Of a DNA stretch of 64,000 bases, positions 48,375 through 55,878 are shown in pieces (position 1 is the first letter of the stretch; every line of letters starts with the position of its first letter). The stretch is from a virus. The position numbers and the translations under genes are program-made. The stretch covers positions 105,967 to 169,966 of IMG/VR virus record IMGVR_UViG_3300047089_000244, one strand, 5' to 3'. The notes under the pieces are model-generated. The model had not been told where the DNA came from. It was given only the letters and a program-made list of their open reading frames with translations, and ran no database searches.

Positions 48375-48446
48375 AGCCTACACTCAGAATCGAACTGAGG
48401 ATGCTCGCATACCAAGCGAGTGTGATACCACTTACACTATGTAGGC
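48375..48446 (-). tRNA. tRNA-Thr(GGT)
   Basis: Acceptor GCCTACA/TGTAGGC, anticodon stem CTCGC/GCGAG, loop TTGGTAT, T-loop TTCGATT. Confidence 0.92.
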
Positions 48447-48451
48447 ACGAA

Positions 48452-48506
48452 GGTCCGGTAGCATACCCACTGTCGTCACAGTATAGGGCAGAGGCTTGAC
48501 CGGACC
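48452..48506 (-). ncRNA. 55-nt structured element
   Basis: GGTCCGGT/ACCGGACC (8 bp) closes an inner ACTGT-GACG-ACAGT hairpin. Another spacer of the same design. Confidence 0.45.
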
Positions 48507-48580
48507 GTACAACAGCCTCTCTATGAGAGGGCGCTCCGTCCGCGATCCCTCTACCGGGGGCCGACCGAGCAATCTTTGAG

Positions 48581-48654
48581 TCAGGATAGGAGGATTTGAA
48601 CCTCCGACCTCTCCCATCCGAGGGGAGCGCTCTACCAAGCTGAGCCATACCCTG
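48581..48654 (-). tRNA. tRNA-Pro(CGG)
   Basis: Acceptor CAGGGTA/TATCCTG, anticodon stem CTCCC/GGGAG, loop CTCGGAT, T-loop TTCAAAT. Confidence 0.9.
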
Positions 48655-48743
48655 ATGCGACCGGCTGCGATCTACTGGTTGTTACACCAGGTCTGCACGG
48701 TCACGCGACCAAGACAGGGCATTGCCGAAGTCCAAATCGCTAG

Positions 48744-48838
48744 TGCGCCTGATGGGATTTGAACCCACATCCGTCGGTGTGAAAAACCGATGCTGGGGAC
48801 AGGTTATGAAGCTGCCTCTACCATTCAGCTACAGACGC
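48744..48838 (-). tRNA. tRNA-Glu(TTC) with about 20-nt insertion
   Basis: Acceptor GCGTCTG/CAGGCGC, D-stem GCTG/CAGC, anticodon stem TCGGT/ACCGA, loop TTTTCAC, T-loop TTCAAAT. Between the D-stem and the anticodon stem, where one base is normal, about 20 extra bases occur (TTCATAACCTGTCCCCAGCA). All other parts are canonical. Confidence 0.75.
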
Positions 48839-48938
48839 TAGTTGTGCTCCCTACCGTTTGAGCCGGAAAACCGATCGCAGAACGGCTCGCCTGGGTTTAC
48901 CCTAATCTCCGGAAGCACAGAGAGATGGCGAAACTACA

Positions 48939-49013
48939 TCGGGATGGCCGGATTCGAACCGACGATCGCCCGCTTCCAAGGCGGCCATGTTAACCAGACT
49001 ACACCACATCCCG
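48939..49013 (-). tRNA. tRNA-Pro(TGG)
   Basis: Acceptor CGGGATG/CATCCCG, four pairs in the anticodon stem, loop CTTGGAA, T-loop TTCGAAT. Confidence 0.85.
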
Positions 49014-49048
49014 TGGTTCCCTAGTCCGTGCTGAGCGGACGAAGGGAG

Positions 49049-49120
49049 TGGAGGACAGGGGAGTCGAACCCCTAACTCTGCCGTGCAAAAGCAGTGTGTT
49101 CCCATTAGCACCAGTCCCCC
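49049..49120 (-). tRNA. tRNA-Ala(TGC)
   Basis: Acceptor GGGGGAC/GTCCTCC with G3-U70, the alanine identity pair; anticodon stem CTGCT/GGCAG, loop TTTGCAC, T-loop TTCGACT. Confidence 0.92.
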
Positions 49121-49219
49121 TGGTGAAATCCGCAGGCTCGGCTCGCGGACTGAGTACAATCTGGGCGCTCTCATCCCATCTCATATGTTTACGGGCTGCC
49201 GATTCAGACCGTCCTACAG

Positions 49220-49291
49220 TGCCTCCGTGGGGAATCGAACCCCAGCTTACCGATTAAAAGTCGGTGGGTCTACCACTAACCATACGGAGAC
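49220..49291 (-). tRNA. tRNA-Lys(TTT)
   Basis: Acceptor GTCTCCG/CGGAGGC, anticodon stem ACCGA/TCGGT, loop CTTTTAA, T-loop TTCGATT. Canonical copy. Confidence 0.92.
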
Positions 49292-49408
49292 AAGACCCAG
49301 AACAGAGCGCAGACGCTTCAAAGCGGTAAGGCTCCACATCTGCGATTACTCTGGGGTACTACCCTTCATTCATATGTGGTTTATCAAGTGCCGGAGTCAT
49401 GTCCGGAG

Positions 49409-49491
49409 TGCTGTCCGGGGGAGTCGAACCCCCATGCTCTTACGAGCGGCCGGTTCTAAGCCGACTGCGTATACCATTCCACCAGGACAGC
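49409..49491 (-). tRNA. tRNA-Leu(TAG)
   Basis: Acceptor GCTGTCC/GGACAGC, anticodon stem GTCGG/CCGGC, loop CTTAGAA, variable arm GCTCGTAAGAGC, T-loop TTCGACT. Confidence 0.92.
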
Positions 49492-49577
49492 AAATTGTCG
49501 GTCGCGATTCCTGCATCCACCGACGGTATCTCTTGAACGTGATCAAATCGCTCTCACTACCGTACTTCTTACAGGAG

Positions 49578-49661
49578 TGCGCCAGGAGGGACTTGAACCC
49601 TCACGCCCTTGCGGGCACACGGATCTGAACCGTGCTCGTCTACCGATTCCGACACTAACGC
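49578..49661 (-). tRNA. tRNA-Leu(CAG)
   Basis: Acceptor GCGTTAG/CTGGCGC, anticodon stem CACGG/CCGTG, loop TTCAGAT, variable arm GCCCGCAAGGGC, T-loop TTCAAGT. Confidence 0.92.
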
Positions 49662-49810
49662 AAATGGTTGTCCACGAGGGTTGATTATTCCCCCACTTCG
49701 CATCCACTACTAACACCAAGATCAGGTGTACTCGGGCTCTACTTGGTTACCCGTACCCAATTGCTTTCGCTTCAACTCCTCTTTCTTCCCTATCGGAAGA
49801 AGATGGACAG

Positions 49811-49893
49811 TGCGCTGAGTGGGATTCGAACCCACACGGGCCGAAGCCCACTGCCTCCTCAAGGCAGCACGTCTACCTTTCCATCACCAGCGC
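49811..49893 (-). tRNA. tRNA-Leu(GAG)
   Basis: Acceptor GCGCTGG/TCAGCGC, anticodon stem CTGCC/GGCAG, loop TTGAGGA, variable arm GGGCTTCGGCCC, T-loop TTCGAAT. Confidence 0.92.
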
Positions 49894-50071
49894 GGGATGT
49901 TTATGATAAAGTCCCGCATACGCGAGACCAATTTTTCTGAAAGACAAAGCCCTTTGGTAGGCCGGTTATGTTTGCTCCGCTGCTCAGCCAGACGCAAATT
50001 TAATCCCTGGACAATCTGAGAACTGATGCTCCCCGCGCCCCTTACCTGGAGGTCACGACCAAAAGACTTAG

Positions 50072-50157
50072 TGCGTGCCGAGAGATTCGAACTCCCATTC
50101 CAGAGACTGGAGGGTGGGTTACAGCCACCTGCGACAAACCGTATTCGCGTGACACGC
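50072..50157 (-). tRNA. tRNA-Tyr(GTA)
   Basis: Acceptor GCGTGTC/GGCACGC, anticodon stem GGTGG/CCACC, loop CTGTAAC, long variable arm (CTCCAGTCTCTGGA), T-loop TTCGAAT. Confidence 0.92.
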
Positions 50158-50162
50158 ATGAT

Positions 50163-50277
50163 ACATCAGGTCCTTGATTCCGGGCGCGATCCGACGAGCA
50201 ACTTGATCCCACGACCTTACTCGTTTCGGGACCATGCGGTATGGTTACCGCTGCACTCAAGGGTTTTGCCCTGATGT
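50163..50277 (-). ncRNA. 115-nt structured element between the first two tRNAs
   Basis: ACATCAGG/CCTGATGT closes the element; CCTTGA/TCAAGG forms a second stem inside, with a GCGGT/ACCGC hairpin and a CGAG/CTCG arm. Branched, no T-loop, no ORF. Confidence 0.5.
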
Positions 50278-50380
50278 GGAGGCGTTGGGTATGTCCTACA
50301 GCTATGAGGGACTATGTACGGTGCCTTCTGTGCCGTTCGGCAGGTACTATAGCAGATCCGAAAACCCACTTCCTGCTTAG

Positions 50381-50453
50381 AGCCCCTGGCGGGATTCGAA
50401 CCCGCGACCATCGGGGTAGAAATCCGATGCTCTGTCCTCTGAGCTACAAGGGC
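50381..50453 (-). tRNA. tRNA-Arg(TCT)
   Basis: Acceptor GCCCTTG/CAGGGGC, anticodon stem TCGGA/CCCGA (A31:C39), loop TTTCTAC, T-loop TTCGAAT. First tRNA after the array promoter. Confidence 0.88.
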
Positions 50454-50521
50454 TTGTGCTGCTATGTCGTGCTGCTGGAGAGCTACTATACCACACTTCA
50501 AACGGGACTTCAAACAAGAAA

Positions 50522-50542
50522 GGCTCCGATCTTCTCGGAGCC
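50522..50542 (-). terminator. Terminator-like hairpin ahead of the tRNA array
   Basis: GGCTCCGA, 5-base loop, TCGGAGCC, followed on the minus strand by TTTCTTGTTTG. Lies between the promoter and the first tRNA, so it may act as an attenuator. Confidence 0.55.
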
Positions 50543-50645
50543 CCTAGAACTCGGCCTGATGTTGGCGTTGTCTAGGGGTTAGCTCACGGTTTTCCCGTGG
50601 GCCTGTTCCTCATTCTGCTTAGGGGATAGATACACCATCTCATGT

Positions 50646-50675
50646 ATTGTAGCAACGGAGGAACCTAAGTTTCAA
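50646..50675 (-). promoter_or_regulatory. Sigma70-like promoter of the RNA array
   Basis: Minus strand TTGAAA, 18 bases, TACAAT, about 190 bases before tRNA-Arg(TCT) and just after the stop of the gene at 50,696. The best candidate for driving the tRNA/RNase P/tmRNA transcript with host polymerase. Confidence 0.55.
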
Positions 50676-50695
50676 GGGTCCTTTCAAAAGATTTT

Positions 50696-51004
50696 CTAGC
50701 CGGAGCAATCACGACTGCGGACGAAGGTCGCGCTGACTCTCGTTGAGTCATATGCTTCGATCTCTTGACGCTTAGCATCTGACTTAGCGCAAAGCTTGCA
50801 AAGCTTTGCCTTCAGCTTGTCGATGGCTTCTTGTGGAGTCTTGCCTTTGGCTGTCCGGTCCAAAGAATCACTCCAGTCACCGAGATAAGGAATATAGGCG
50901 TGTGTTCTAGCCTCCCACTTCCATCTGAAACTAATGGCCTCGACATTGTAGACTTCAATATTCATCGTCTCCGAGTGTCGCCGATATGTTTTCCCTTCAG
51001 ACAT
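50696..51004 (-). CDS. Small protein, unknown function
   Basis: 102 aa from the ATG at 51,004 (MSEGKTYRRHSETMNIEVYN). WEARTHAYIPYLGDWSDSLD then a Lys/Cys-rich helix (KLKAKLCKLCAKSDAKRQ). HicB-like beta core possible but unproven. Confidence 0.5.
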   Translation of the reverse strand: MSEGKTYRRHSETMNIEVYNVEAISFRWKWEARTHAYIPYLGDWSDSLDRTAKGKTPQEAIDKLKAKLCKLCAKSDAKRQEIEAYDSTRVSATFVRSRDCSG

Positions 51005-51182
51005 CAGATCTCCAGGCGCGATGAAGCTTCTCCAAAGCATCCGGCTCCCGGACCTCCTGATAGCCAGTAGCCTCGTCAACCAAGGCGATGGTCCCTACCT
51101 TAGCCATCGCGATCACATCCTTCAGTGGCATACACCATTCGCATGTGCAATTGTCTTCATGTGGGGATGGCTCAGGCACCAT
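50997..51182 (-). CDS. Small protein with Cys knuckle
   Basis: 61 aa from the ATG at 51,182 (MVPEPSPHEDNCTCEWCMPL). CTCEWC could bind metal. Unknown. Confidence 0.5.
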   Translation of the reverse strand: MVPEPSPHEDNCTCEWCMPLKDVIAMAKVGTIALVDEATGYQEVREPDALEKLHRAWRSDV

Positions 51183-51882
51183 GTTCCTTTCCCTTGTCGT
51201 CATTCTTGATCGTGGTCTTGAAGAGTGAGTTGCTGTGCTTGTGGTAGGTTACGATCCCCTCCGGGTCCATGAACCCAGGTGCCGCCGATGATCCACGCAC
51301 CTTGAGGGTCGAGAGGACGCCCTTGATGGCGGCCGTATCGAACTCCTCTAGTTCCGCGAGCACTGGTACAACGTGGCAGCAGTCTGGGCGACGAGTCCCG
51401 TTGTCGTTGTACTCGCCGTTCCATCGCGCCGTGTTGAAGAGGCTGAATCGCTTCTCCTCCAATCCGTATTTGCGCTGGATACCTGCGCCCCACCACTCGC
51501 CGAAGTGAACGCCGACTCCAAGGCCCATCGCCAGTTCGCGTGCGTGCTCGCGTACCCATTTGGCGAAGCCGAAGTTGTCCTGTTCCGGAGAGAGGACCTG
51601 CTTGCGCGACTGCGCGTAAACGAAGACTGGCTCCCAGCCATCCAGCTTGTGGCCGTCCGTGTTGATCACGATGCCCGGACCAACGACCTCCTCATCGCCG
51701 TAGTTGTAGGGAACCATGTCGCTCACCACGACAGCGGCGTTGGTACCATCGATCTTCTCGGTGATGACGACCGGGCGGAAGAGCCTCCCGATCTTCGGGA
51801 AGGGAGTGAAGTCTGCCTGTGGAATGAATGCGTCCTCCGGTATACGTACCTGCGCGTTGAGATCCATGTCCTCAAGACCCAT
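51172..51882 (-). CDS. RNA ligase
   Basis: 236 aa from the ATG at 51,882. Nucleotidyltransferase-ligase motif I at about residue 43: VITEKIDGTNAAVVV, with the AMP-accepting Lys. HFGEWWGAGIQRKYGLEEKR matches motif III-type FGEWwG, and the end has EGIVTYHKHSNSLFKTTIKN with motif IV (EGIV) and motif V (K). Seals RNA 5'-phosphate and 3'-OH ends in an ATP-dependent manner. With the kinase at 22.2 kb it could repair tRNAs cut by host defence nucleases. It lies just upstream of the tRNA array. Confidence 0.85.
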   Translation of the reverse strand: MGLEDMDLNAQVRIPEDAFIPQADFTPFPKIGRLFRPVVITEKIDGTNAAVVVSDMVPYNYGDEEVVGPGIVINTDGHKLDGWEPVFVYAQSRKQVLSPEQDNFGFAKWVREHARELAMGLGVGVHFGEWWGAGIQRKYGLEEKRFSLFNTARWNGEYNDNGTRRPDCCHVVPVLAELEEFDTAAIKGVLSTLKVRGSSAAPGFMDPEGIVTYHKHSNSLFKTTIKNDDKGKEHGA

Positions 51883-52372
51883 CCCACTCAACCTCCATGT
51901 ATCCGTTCTCATTGCCACGATATCCTACAGCAAGACTCTCGATCAATTGCCATGCTGATATGACTCTCGTTACACCGCCATATCCTCTCATTTGTTCGAT
52001 CACATCCCCTGGAGTTGGGTCCTCCGGCGCATCTCCATCCGGCCAAACCTCATCAACAGATAGCTCCACATCGGGGAATGAAATAAGAAACTTGCGCTGC
52101 TCAGAAGTGGGTGTCTGTCCTGTGCGGTCCATGATACTGTCATAAAGTTTCTCAAGTTGCTCCGGCCCATACTCGTCCGATGTCTCCTCAGATTTGAACG
52201 CGACGAGAGGCATCTGTATGACAGAACTATCAACCAAACGTTCAATAGCATTTGCTAATAGATGGATTGCGCATTCAATCTCCGTTGTATTAGAGAATTG
52301 TTTAGGTAACACGCGGCGGGCTTGAACTACCAAGTCCTTGACCGCGCGCTCCCTTGTAGAGTCTTCCATCAA
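51872..52372 (-). CDS. Acidic protein, unknown function
   Basis: 166 aa. Helical N-half (ECAIHLLANAIERLVDSS), then EEWGPEQ-like acid region and a beta C-terminus ending in YMEVEWDGS. Unknown. Overlaps the ligase gene by 11 bases. Confidence 0.55.
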   Translation of the reverse strand: MMEDSTRERAVKDLVVQARRVLPKQFSNTTEIECAIHLLANAIERLVDSSVIQMPLVAFKSEETSDEYGPEQLEKLYDSIMDRTGQTPTSEQRKFLISFPDVELSVDEVWPDGDAPEDPTPGDVIEQMRGYGGVTRVISAWQLIESLAVGYRGNENGYMEVEWDGS

Positions 52373-52373
52373 C

Positions 52374-53087
52374 CTACCTCACCTCGTCAATGAAACCATA
52401 GCCGAGCGCTGTATCAGCGGTCATCCACCAATCCTTACGACTCCAACTACGTTTGATGAATCCCTTGGTGGTCTTTTTGTTGATCAATTCTGCTCGGGAG
52501 GCGAAGAGATTCAGGATACGCTCGTGCATGATCTCCACAAATTTGACCTGATCCTCGATCTTACCGAAGGAACCGACTGCTCCGAATTGCGCCTCGTGGA
52601 TAAGAAGGAAAGCGTTCTCACCCATAATACGCTTGTTGCCTGTCTGAAGAAGGACGCCAGCCATTGATGCCGCAGCACCCAAAGCCCTCGTGTTGATCGT
52701 GTGTCCTTTGGCGCGAAGATCGAAGATGAAATCGACTAGCGCAAAGCCATCGATAACCGCCCCCCCAGGAGAGTTAATCTGAAGCTCGATCTCGCAGTTG
52801 TCCTTCTGCCTAGTCCAAAGTACCAACTGATTGATGCACGCCTTGACTGAATCTTCATCAACCGGCCTGTCGAAAACGTACACGGAGTTGTGCTGGTTCT
52901 TTGCAAGCTCATCTAACTCAGCACGTTTCTTTGCGGCCAGCAAGATCTCTGCTTGCTTTGCTTCGGCAGTTACTTTGCGAGCCTCGGCTCTGTGAAGCTG
53001 AGCTTCCTCGTGAGCGGCCTCGGCCTCGGCCGTAAACTTGTTACGCTCCTCGATAGTTGTCTCCTTATCTTCTTTTCTGGCGGGCAT
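52374..53087 (-). CDS. clpP: ClpP-like serine protease
   Basis: 237 aa. N-terminal coiled coil (about 1-65). Then the ClpP core: LQINSPGGAVIDGFALVDFI, GAAASMAGVLLQTG (catalytic Ser in ASMAG), NAFLLIHEAQFG (catalytic His) and a C-terminal Asp near KDWWMTADTALGYG. Phage ClpP-like enzymes often act as prohead proteases, but this gene is far from the head genes and close to RNA ligase and the tmRNA array, so a role in degrading tagged proteins is possible. Needs an unfoldase partner, not seen here. Confidence 0.85.
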   Translation of the reverse strand: MPARKEDKETTIEERNKFTAEAEAAHEEAQLHRAEARKVTAEAKQAEILLAAKKRAELDELAKNQHNSVYVFDRPVDEDSVKACINQLVLWTRQKDNCEIELQINSPGGAVIDGFALVDFIFDLRAKGHTINTRALGAAASMAGVLLQTGNKRIMGENAFLLIHEAQFGAVGSFGKIEDQVKFVEIMHERILNLFASRAELINKKTTKGFIKRSWSRKDWWMTADTALGYGFIDEVR

Positions 53088-53148
53088 CGCATTCCTCCTC
53101 GGAATCTTTACATTTAGTTATGGAAGTTCTATGGCCAGTGTAGCAAGA

Positions 53149-53355
53149 CTACTTCTTTGGTTTCTTTGTCGCACACTTCACGATCACGCCATCCTCATCT
53201 GCAAGCTTTTCAAGGATAGCTTCATCGATCGTGCCACTCATACCGAGAGCACCGGCCTCTCCATAGATCGCAATCACCGAGCAACGTCCATCGTTGTTTG
53301 CCATCACCGGAATACGGATCGGGCCGATACGAAATTCGTCTCCGCGTCGTATCAC
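53149..53355 (-). CDS. Small protein, unknown function
   Basis: 68 aa, beta-rich start (MIRRGDEFRIGPIRIPVMAN), basic end (KCATKKPKK). Unknown. Confidence 0.5.
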   Translation of the reverse strand: MIRRGDEFRIGPIRIPVMANNDGRCSVIAIYGEAGALGMSGTIDEAILEKLADEDGVIVKCATKKPKK

Positions 53356-53594
53356 TTTAATGGCACAGTCTTCATCGCCGCGATCTCACGCCTGCGCTTG
53401 AGACGATCGGCCGTTGCCTTTTCCTGAGCCTTCTCAACGGCCTGCATCTCAGAGTCGGCAGAACCGCTCCCTATCTGTATATTCTGACTCCAGCGCTCTC
53501 CCGCGCGGGTAGATGCAAAGACGTAGAAGTTCCAGCGAAAGTTTTCAAGCTCATAAAGCTTGACCTCATAACGGATAGAATCTAAAATCCCCAT
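53352..53594 (-). CDS. Small protein, unknown function
   Basis: 80 aa from the ATG at 53,594 (MGILDSIRYEVKLYELENFR). Beta N-half, helical Ala/Lys/Arg C-half. Unknown. Confidence 0.5.
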   Translation of the reverse strand: MGILDSIRYEVKLYELENFRWNFYVFASTRAGERWSQNIQIGSGSADSEMQAVEKAQEKATADRLKRRREIAAMKTVPLK

Positions 53595-53749
53595 CCGCCG
53601 TCCTTCCCGCGCGGATGACGAAGAGGCTCGCACTCTGCTAGAGGACGCCCCGCAGGTAGACGACGATACGCTGGATGGCGGTCGTCACGTTCGCGGGTCT
53701 TGTCCGACTTTTTCTTTGGTAGTGCTTGCGGTGTTGGCGTCTTCTTCAT
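53582..53749 (-). CDS. Small basic protein, unknown function
   Basis: 55 aa (MKKTPTPQALPKKKSDKTRE...DGGWGF). Strongly basic, probably disordered, may bind nucleic acid. Stop overlaps the next start. Confidence 0.5.
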   Translation of the reverse strand: MKKTPTPQALPKKKSDKTRERDDRHPAYRRLPAGRPLAECEPLRHPRGKDGGWGF

Positions 53750-53769
53750 ACAACGCAGTGTAGCACGAA

Positions 53770-55581
53770 TTAGACTCCGCAGGCACCCGACCTACATTGT
53801 GCTGTGCGAGCGGCATCCTCCTCGAAGGTGACCCCGGTCTGCCCAAGAGCTACCTCGTAAGGTACACCCTCAAGAGGCTGACCTGCACGAGCACCGTTCG
53901 GATAGCACGTCACGCCACGCAGGCGCGGAAGGTATGGATAGAGCGTGTCCGCGAAATCACGAGCCTCACTCGGGTCCGTAATCGGGTACGGTAAGTTGAT
54001 CGTGGATGCAATACCATGGTCCACGTACTCCTGGAGGTCGGCCTGGAATTTGATACGGCGCTCGACATTGTAACTGAGTGCATAGGCATCCTCGATGTCG
54101 TCTGGTGCCACTCCGCTTTCGATCAAACGATGAGCGGTGGGATCAATCACATACTGATACTTCCACTTACCATCAGTGCTATCTAGGAACCGACGCTTAT
54201 ACGCCACGCAGAAGATAGGCTCGGCAGAGGTTGTCGTCTCACCAATGATCCCAATAGTTCCGTTCGGAGCGATGGCTCTCGTCTTAACCGGATGACTGAG
54301 CTTGTGCTTGTCTGCCCATTCACCCGCGATCTCTGTTGATTCTGCATACACCTCCAACCAATCCTGTAACTCTGGCACAATCTCGTATCGGTAACCGCGC
54401 ACAAGTAGCCACTCATGCAGACCCATCAAACCAAGACCAAGACGACGGTTCTTTGAACGGATCTGCTTTACCTTCTCATATGGCACATCCGAGTAGACAG
54501 TACCCGCAAGAAGGAAGAGAGTGCCGAGTCGCACTACCTCAGCAAGCTCCTCGTGACTGTGAATGCGAGCCATGTTGATTGAGCCAAGGTTACATACATC
54601 TGAATCGTCTTCTGATGTGATCTCAGTGCAAGCATTTCGCAAGTTCTCTTGGTTGTTATCTCCTGTATCAATACTGAACCCAGGCTCACCTGTTCCAACC
54701 ATATGCTCGCAAGTGGTGTAGTAGACAGTCTTCGCCAATTCGTGCTGAGGATGATCAGGATTCTCGAACGCCAAGAAGAAATCATCGTCAAGGATGACGG
54801 ATATATTTGTCATGTCGAGAGGAGCCGGAGCTTCTCCGCCAGTCTCAACCGCCGCCTTCTTTGCTGCGACGATCTCAGGTGACCAATCCTTTGCCTCGAT
54901 CCATCTAAACACATCGCCATGGTTCCAATGTAGACCAGCCCAGATAGCTGAACGTCGATGTCCACCCTGCATCACATGACGCGCGATCTCATTAACCATC
55001 TTCGCCGGAGAGAGAGGACCAGTAGCAAAACCACCTGTCTTTTGGATCAACGTGCCGTAGGGGCGTACGTCTGAATAGACAGATCCAATACCACCACCTG
55101 CTGAGAGCGACATGACCGCCTTATGTGTCAAATCAGCCCATCCCTCACGAGAATCTTCACAGCGGAAGAGGAAGCAGTTGTTGGTCTGGTGTACGACCCT
55201 ACCTGACGACGCCAAGTAACGACCGCCCGGTATAAACTTGCGCTGGACGATCAATTGGACCAGAGCTTGGAACTCTGGGTCCTTGTCTGTGTATCCAAGT
55301 GCGCCAAGTACATTCCGCACGACCCGATAGGCAGTGTCGGGCCAGACCTCGATCGGATCTTCGTTCTCATCCTTCCACGAATACTTATCCATGTACTGAA
55401 GAAGAGCCCAAGGACCCATCTCTTCATTGCTAGCTACTACAAAGGGATTCGGTTGTTCATCACTCTCATCATCGAACAAGGGTTCGTCGCCTTGTAGTCC
55501 AAGGGGTTCATCGTTGATAGCTTTGCACGCTATCTCTCCAAAATCGAAACCCGCCTGAGCGGGTAGTGTCGCTGCTTCCAT
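53770..55581 (-). CDS. nrdJ: Class II (adenosylcobalamin) ribonucleotide reductase
   Basis: 603 aa. Hallmarks in order: a shortened N-terminus; NCFLFRCEDSREGWADLTHK; AMSLSAGGGIGSVYS-type loop; GGHRRSAIWAG; DTGDNNQENLRNACTEITSE followed by VCNLGSINMAR (active-site Cys, Asn, Glu); PNGTIGIIGETTTSAEPIF; and a C-terminal CRSGACGV with the redox Cys pair. Reduces ribonucleotides to deoxyribonucleotides using B12. Monomeric phage forms of about 600-700 aa are known. Supplies dNTPs for replication with the diphosphohydrolase at 24.5 kb. Confidence 0.9.
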   Translation of the reverse strand: MEAATLPAQAGFDFGEIACKAINDEPLGLQGDEPLFDDESDEQPNPFVVASNEEMGPWALLQYMDKYSWKDENEDPIEVWPDTAYRVVRNVLGALGYTDKDPEFQALVQLIVQRKFIPGGRYLASSGRVVHQTNNCFLFRCEDSREGWADLTHKAVMSLSAGGGIGSVYSDVRPYGTLIQKTGGFATGPLSPAKMVNEIARHVMQGGHRRSAIWAGLHWNHGDVFRWIEAKDWSPEIVAAKKAAVETGGEAPAPLDMTNISVILDDDFFLAFENPDHPQHELAKTVYYTTCEHMVGTGEPGFSIDTGDNNQENLRNACTEITSEDDSDVCNLGSINMARIHSHEELAEVVRLGTLFLLAGTVYSDVPYEKVKQIRSKNRRLGLGLMGLHEWLLVRGYRYEIVPELQDWLEVYAESTEIAGEWADKHKLSHPVKTRAIAPNGTIGIIGETTTSAEPIFCVAYKRRFLDSTDGKWKYQYVIDPTAHRLIESGVAPDDIEDAYALSYNVERRIKFQADLQEYVDHGIASTINLPYPITDPSEARDFADTLYPYLPRLRGVTCYPNGARAGQPLEGVPYEVALGQTGVTFEEDAARTAQCRSGACGV

Positions 55582-55878
55582 ATCTTCCTATCTCTGTTTG
55601 TTCCGTACGGGTTATCGTTCGCCCAACCATATCAGATAGTGGGAACCCAGGCTACTCACGAGTCTAAAAAATCTGCGCACTTCAAAGTTGCAGACAGCCG
55701 TGCTATGATCGCGCACCCGCGCGCGAAAAGCCTATTATGTAGTTATACTTCTCGCTATTCATCTCGTACACAGACAGACACTAAGTACTTCACGCAATAC
55801 TTGGGCCTGTTAAGCACGAATAATCGCCAAAACACGCGCGAGGCTCGCTTGCTACTTGGCCGTGATAGACTGCAAGCA
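55582..55878. promoter_or_regulatory. Divergent intergenic region between leftward and rightward units
   Basis: 297 bases with no convincing gene; T-rich runs and a GCGCGC block. Ribosome site AGGAAGAT for nrdJ at the left edge. A rightward promoter is seen at 55,681-55,709; none is clear for nrdJ. Confidence 0.5.
55681..55709 (+). promoter_or_regulatory. Candidate promoter for rightward replication genes
   Basis: TTCAAA, 17 bases, TATGAT on the plus strand, about 170 bases before the first rightward start codon. Good -10, weak -35. Confidence 0.45.

Larger units (their letters stand above)
50454..50695 (-). promoter_or_regulatory. Leader region of the RNA array
   Basis: 242 bases without a gene. 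It holds, from the promoter side, a CACGG/CCGTG hairpin, CCCCTAGA/TCTAGGGG (50,541-50,578), and GGCTCCGA/TCGGAGCC (50,522-50,542) followed on the minus strand by TTTCTTGTTTG, a terminator-like end. The latter could attenuate transcription into the array or end read-through from upstream. Confidence 0.5.

Noticed and set aside
41315-50582. Many plus-strand ORFs of 60-180 aa across the tRNA array
   Set aside because: They are reverse readings of tRNA genes (recurrent peptides such as IRTHTGR, RFELPFQRLE). They have no ribosome sites.
55582-55878. Cobalamin riboswitch upstream of the B12-dependent reductase
   Set aside because: The conserved B12-box type sequence is not visible and the space is short on the nrdJ side.
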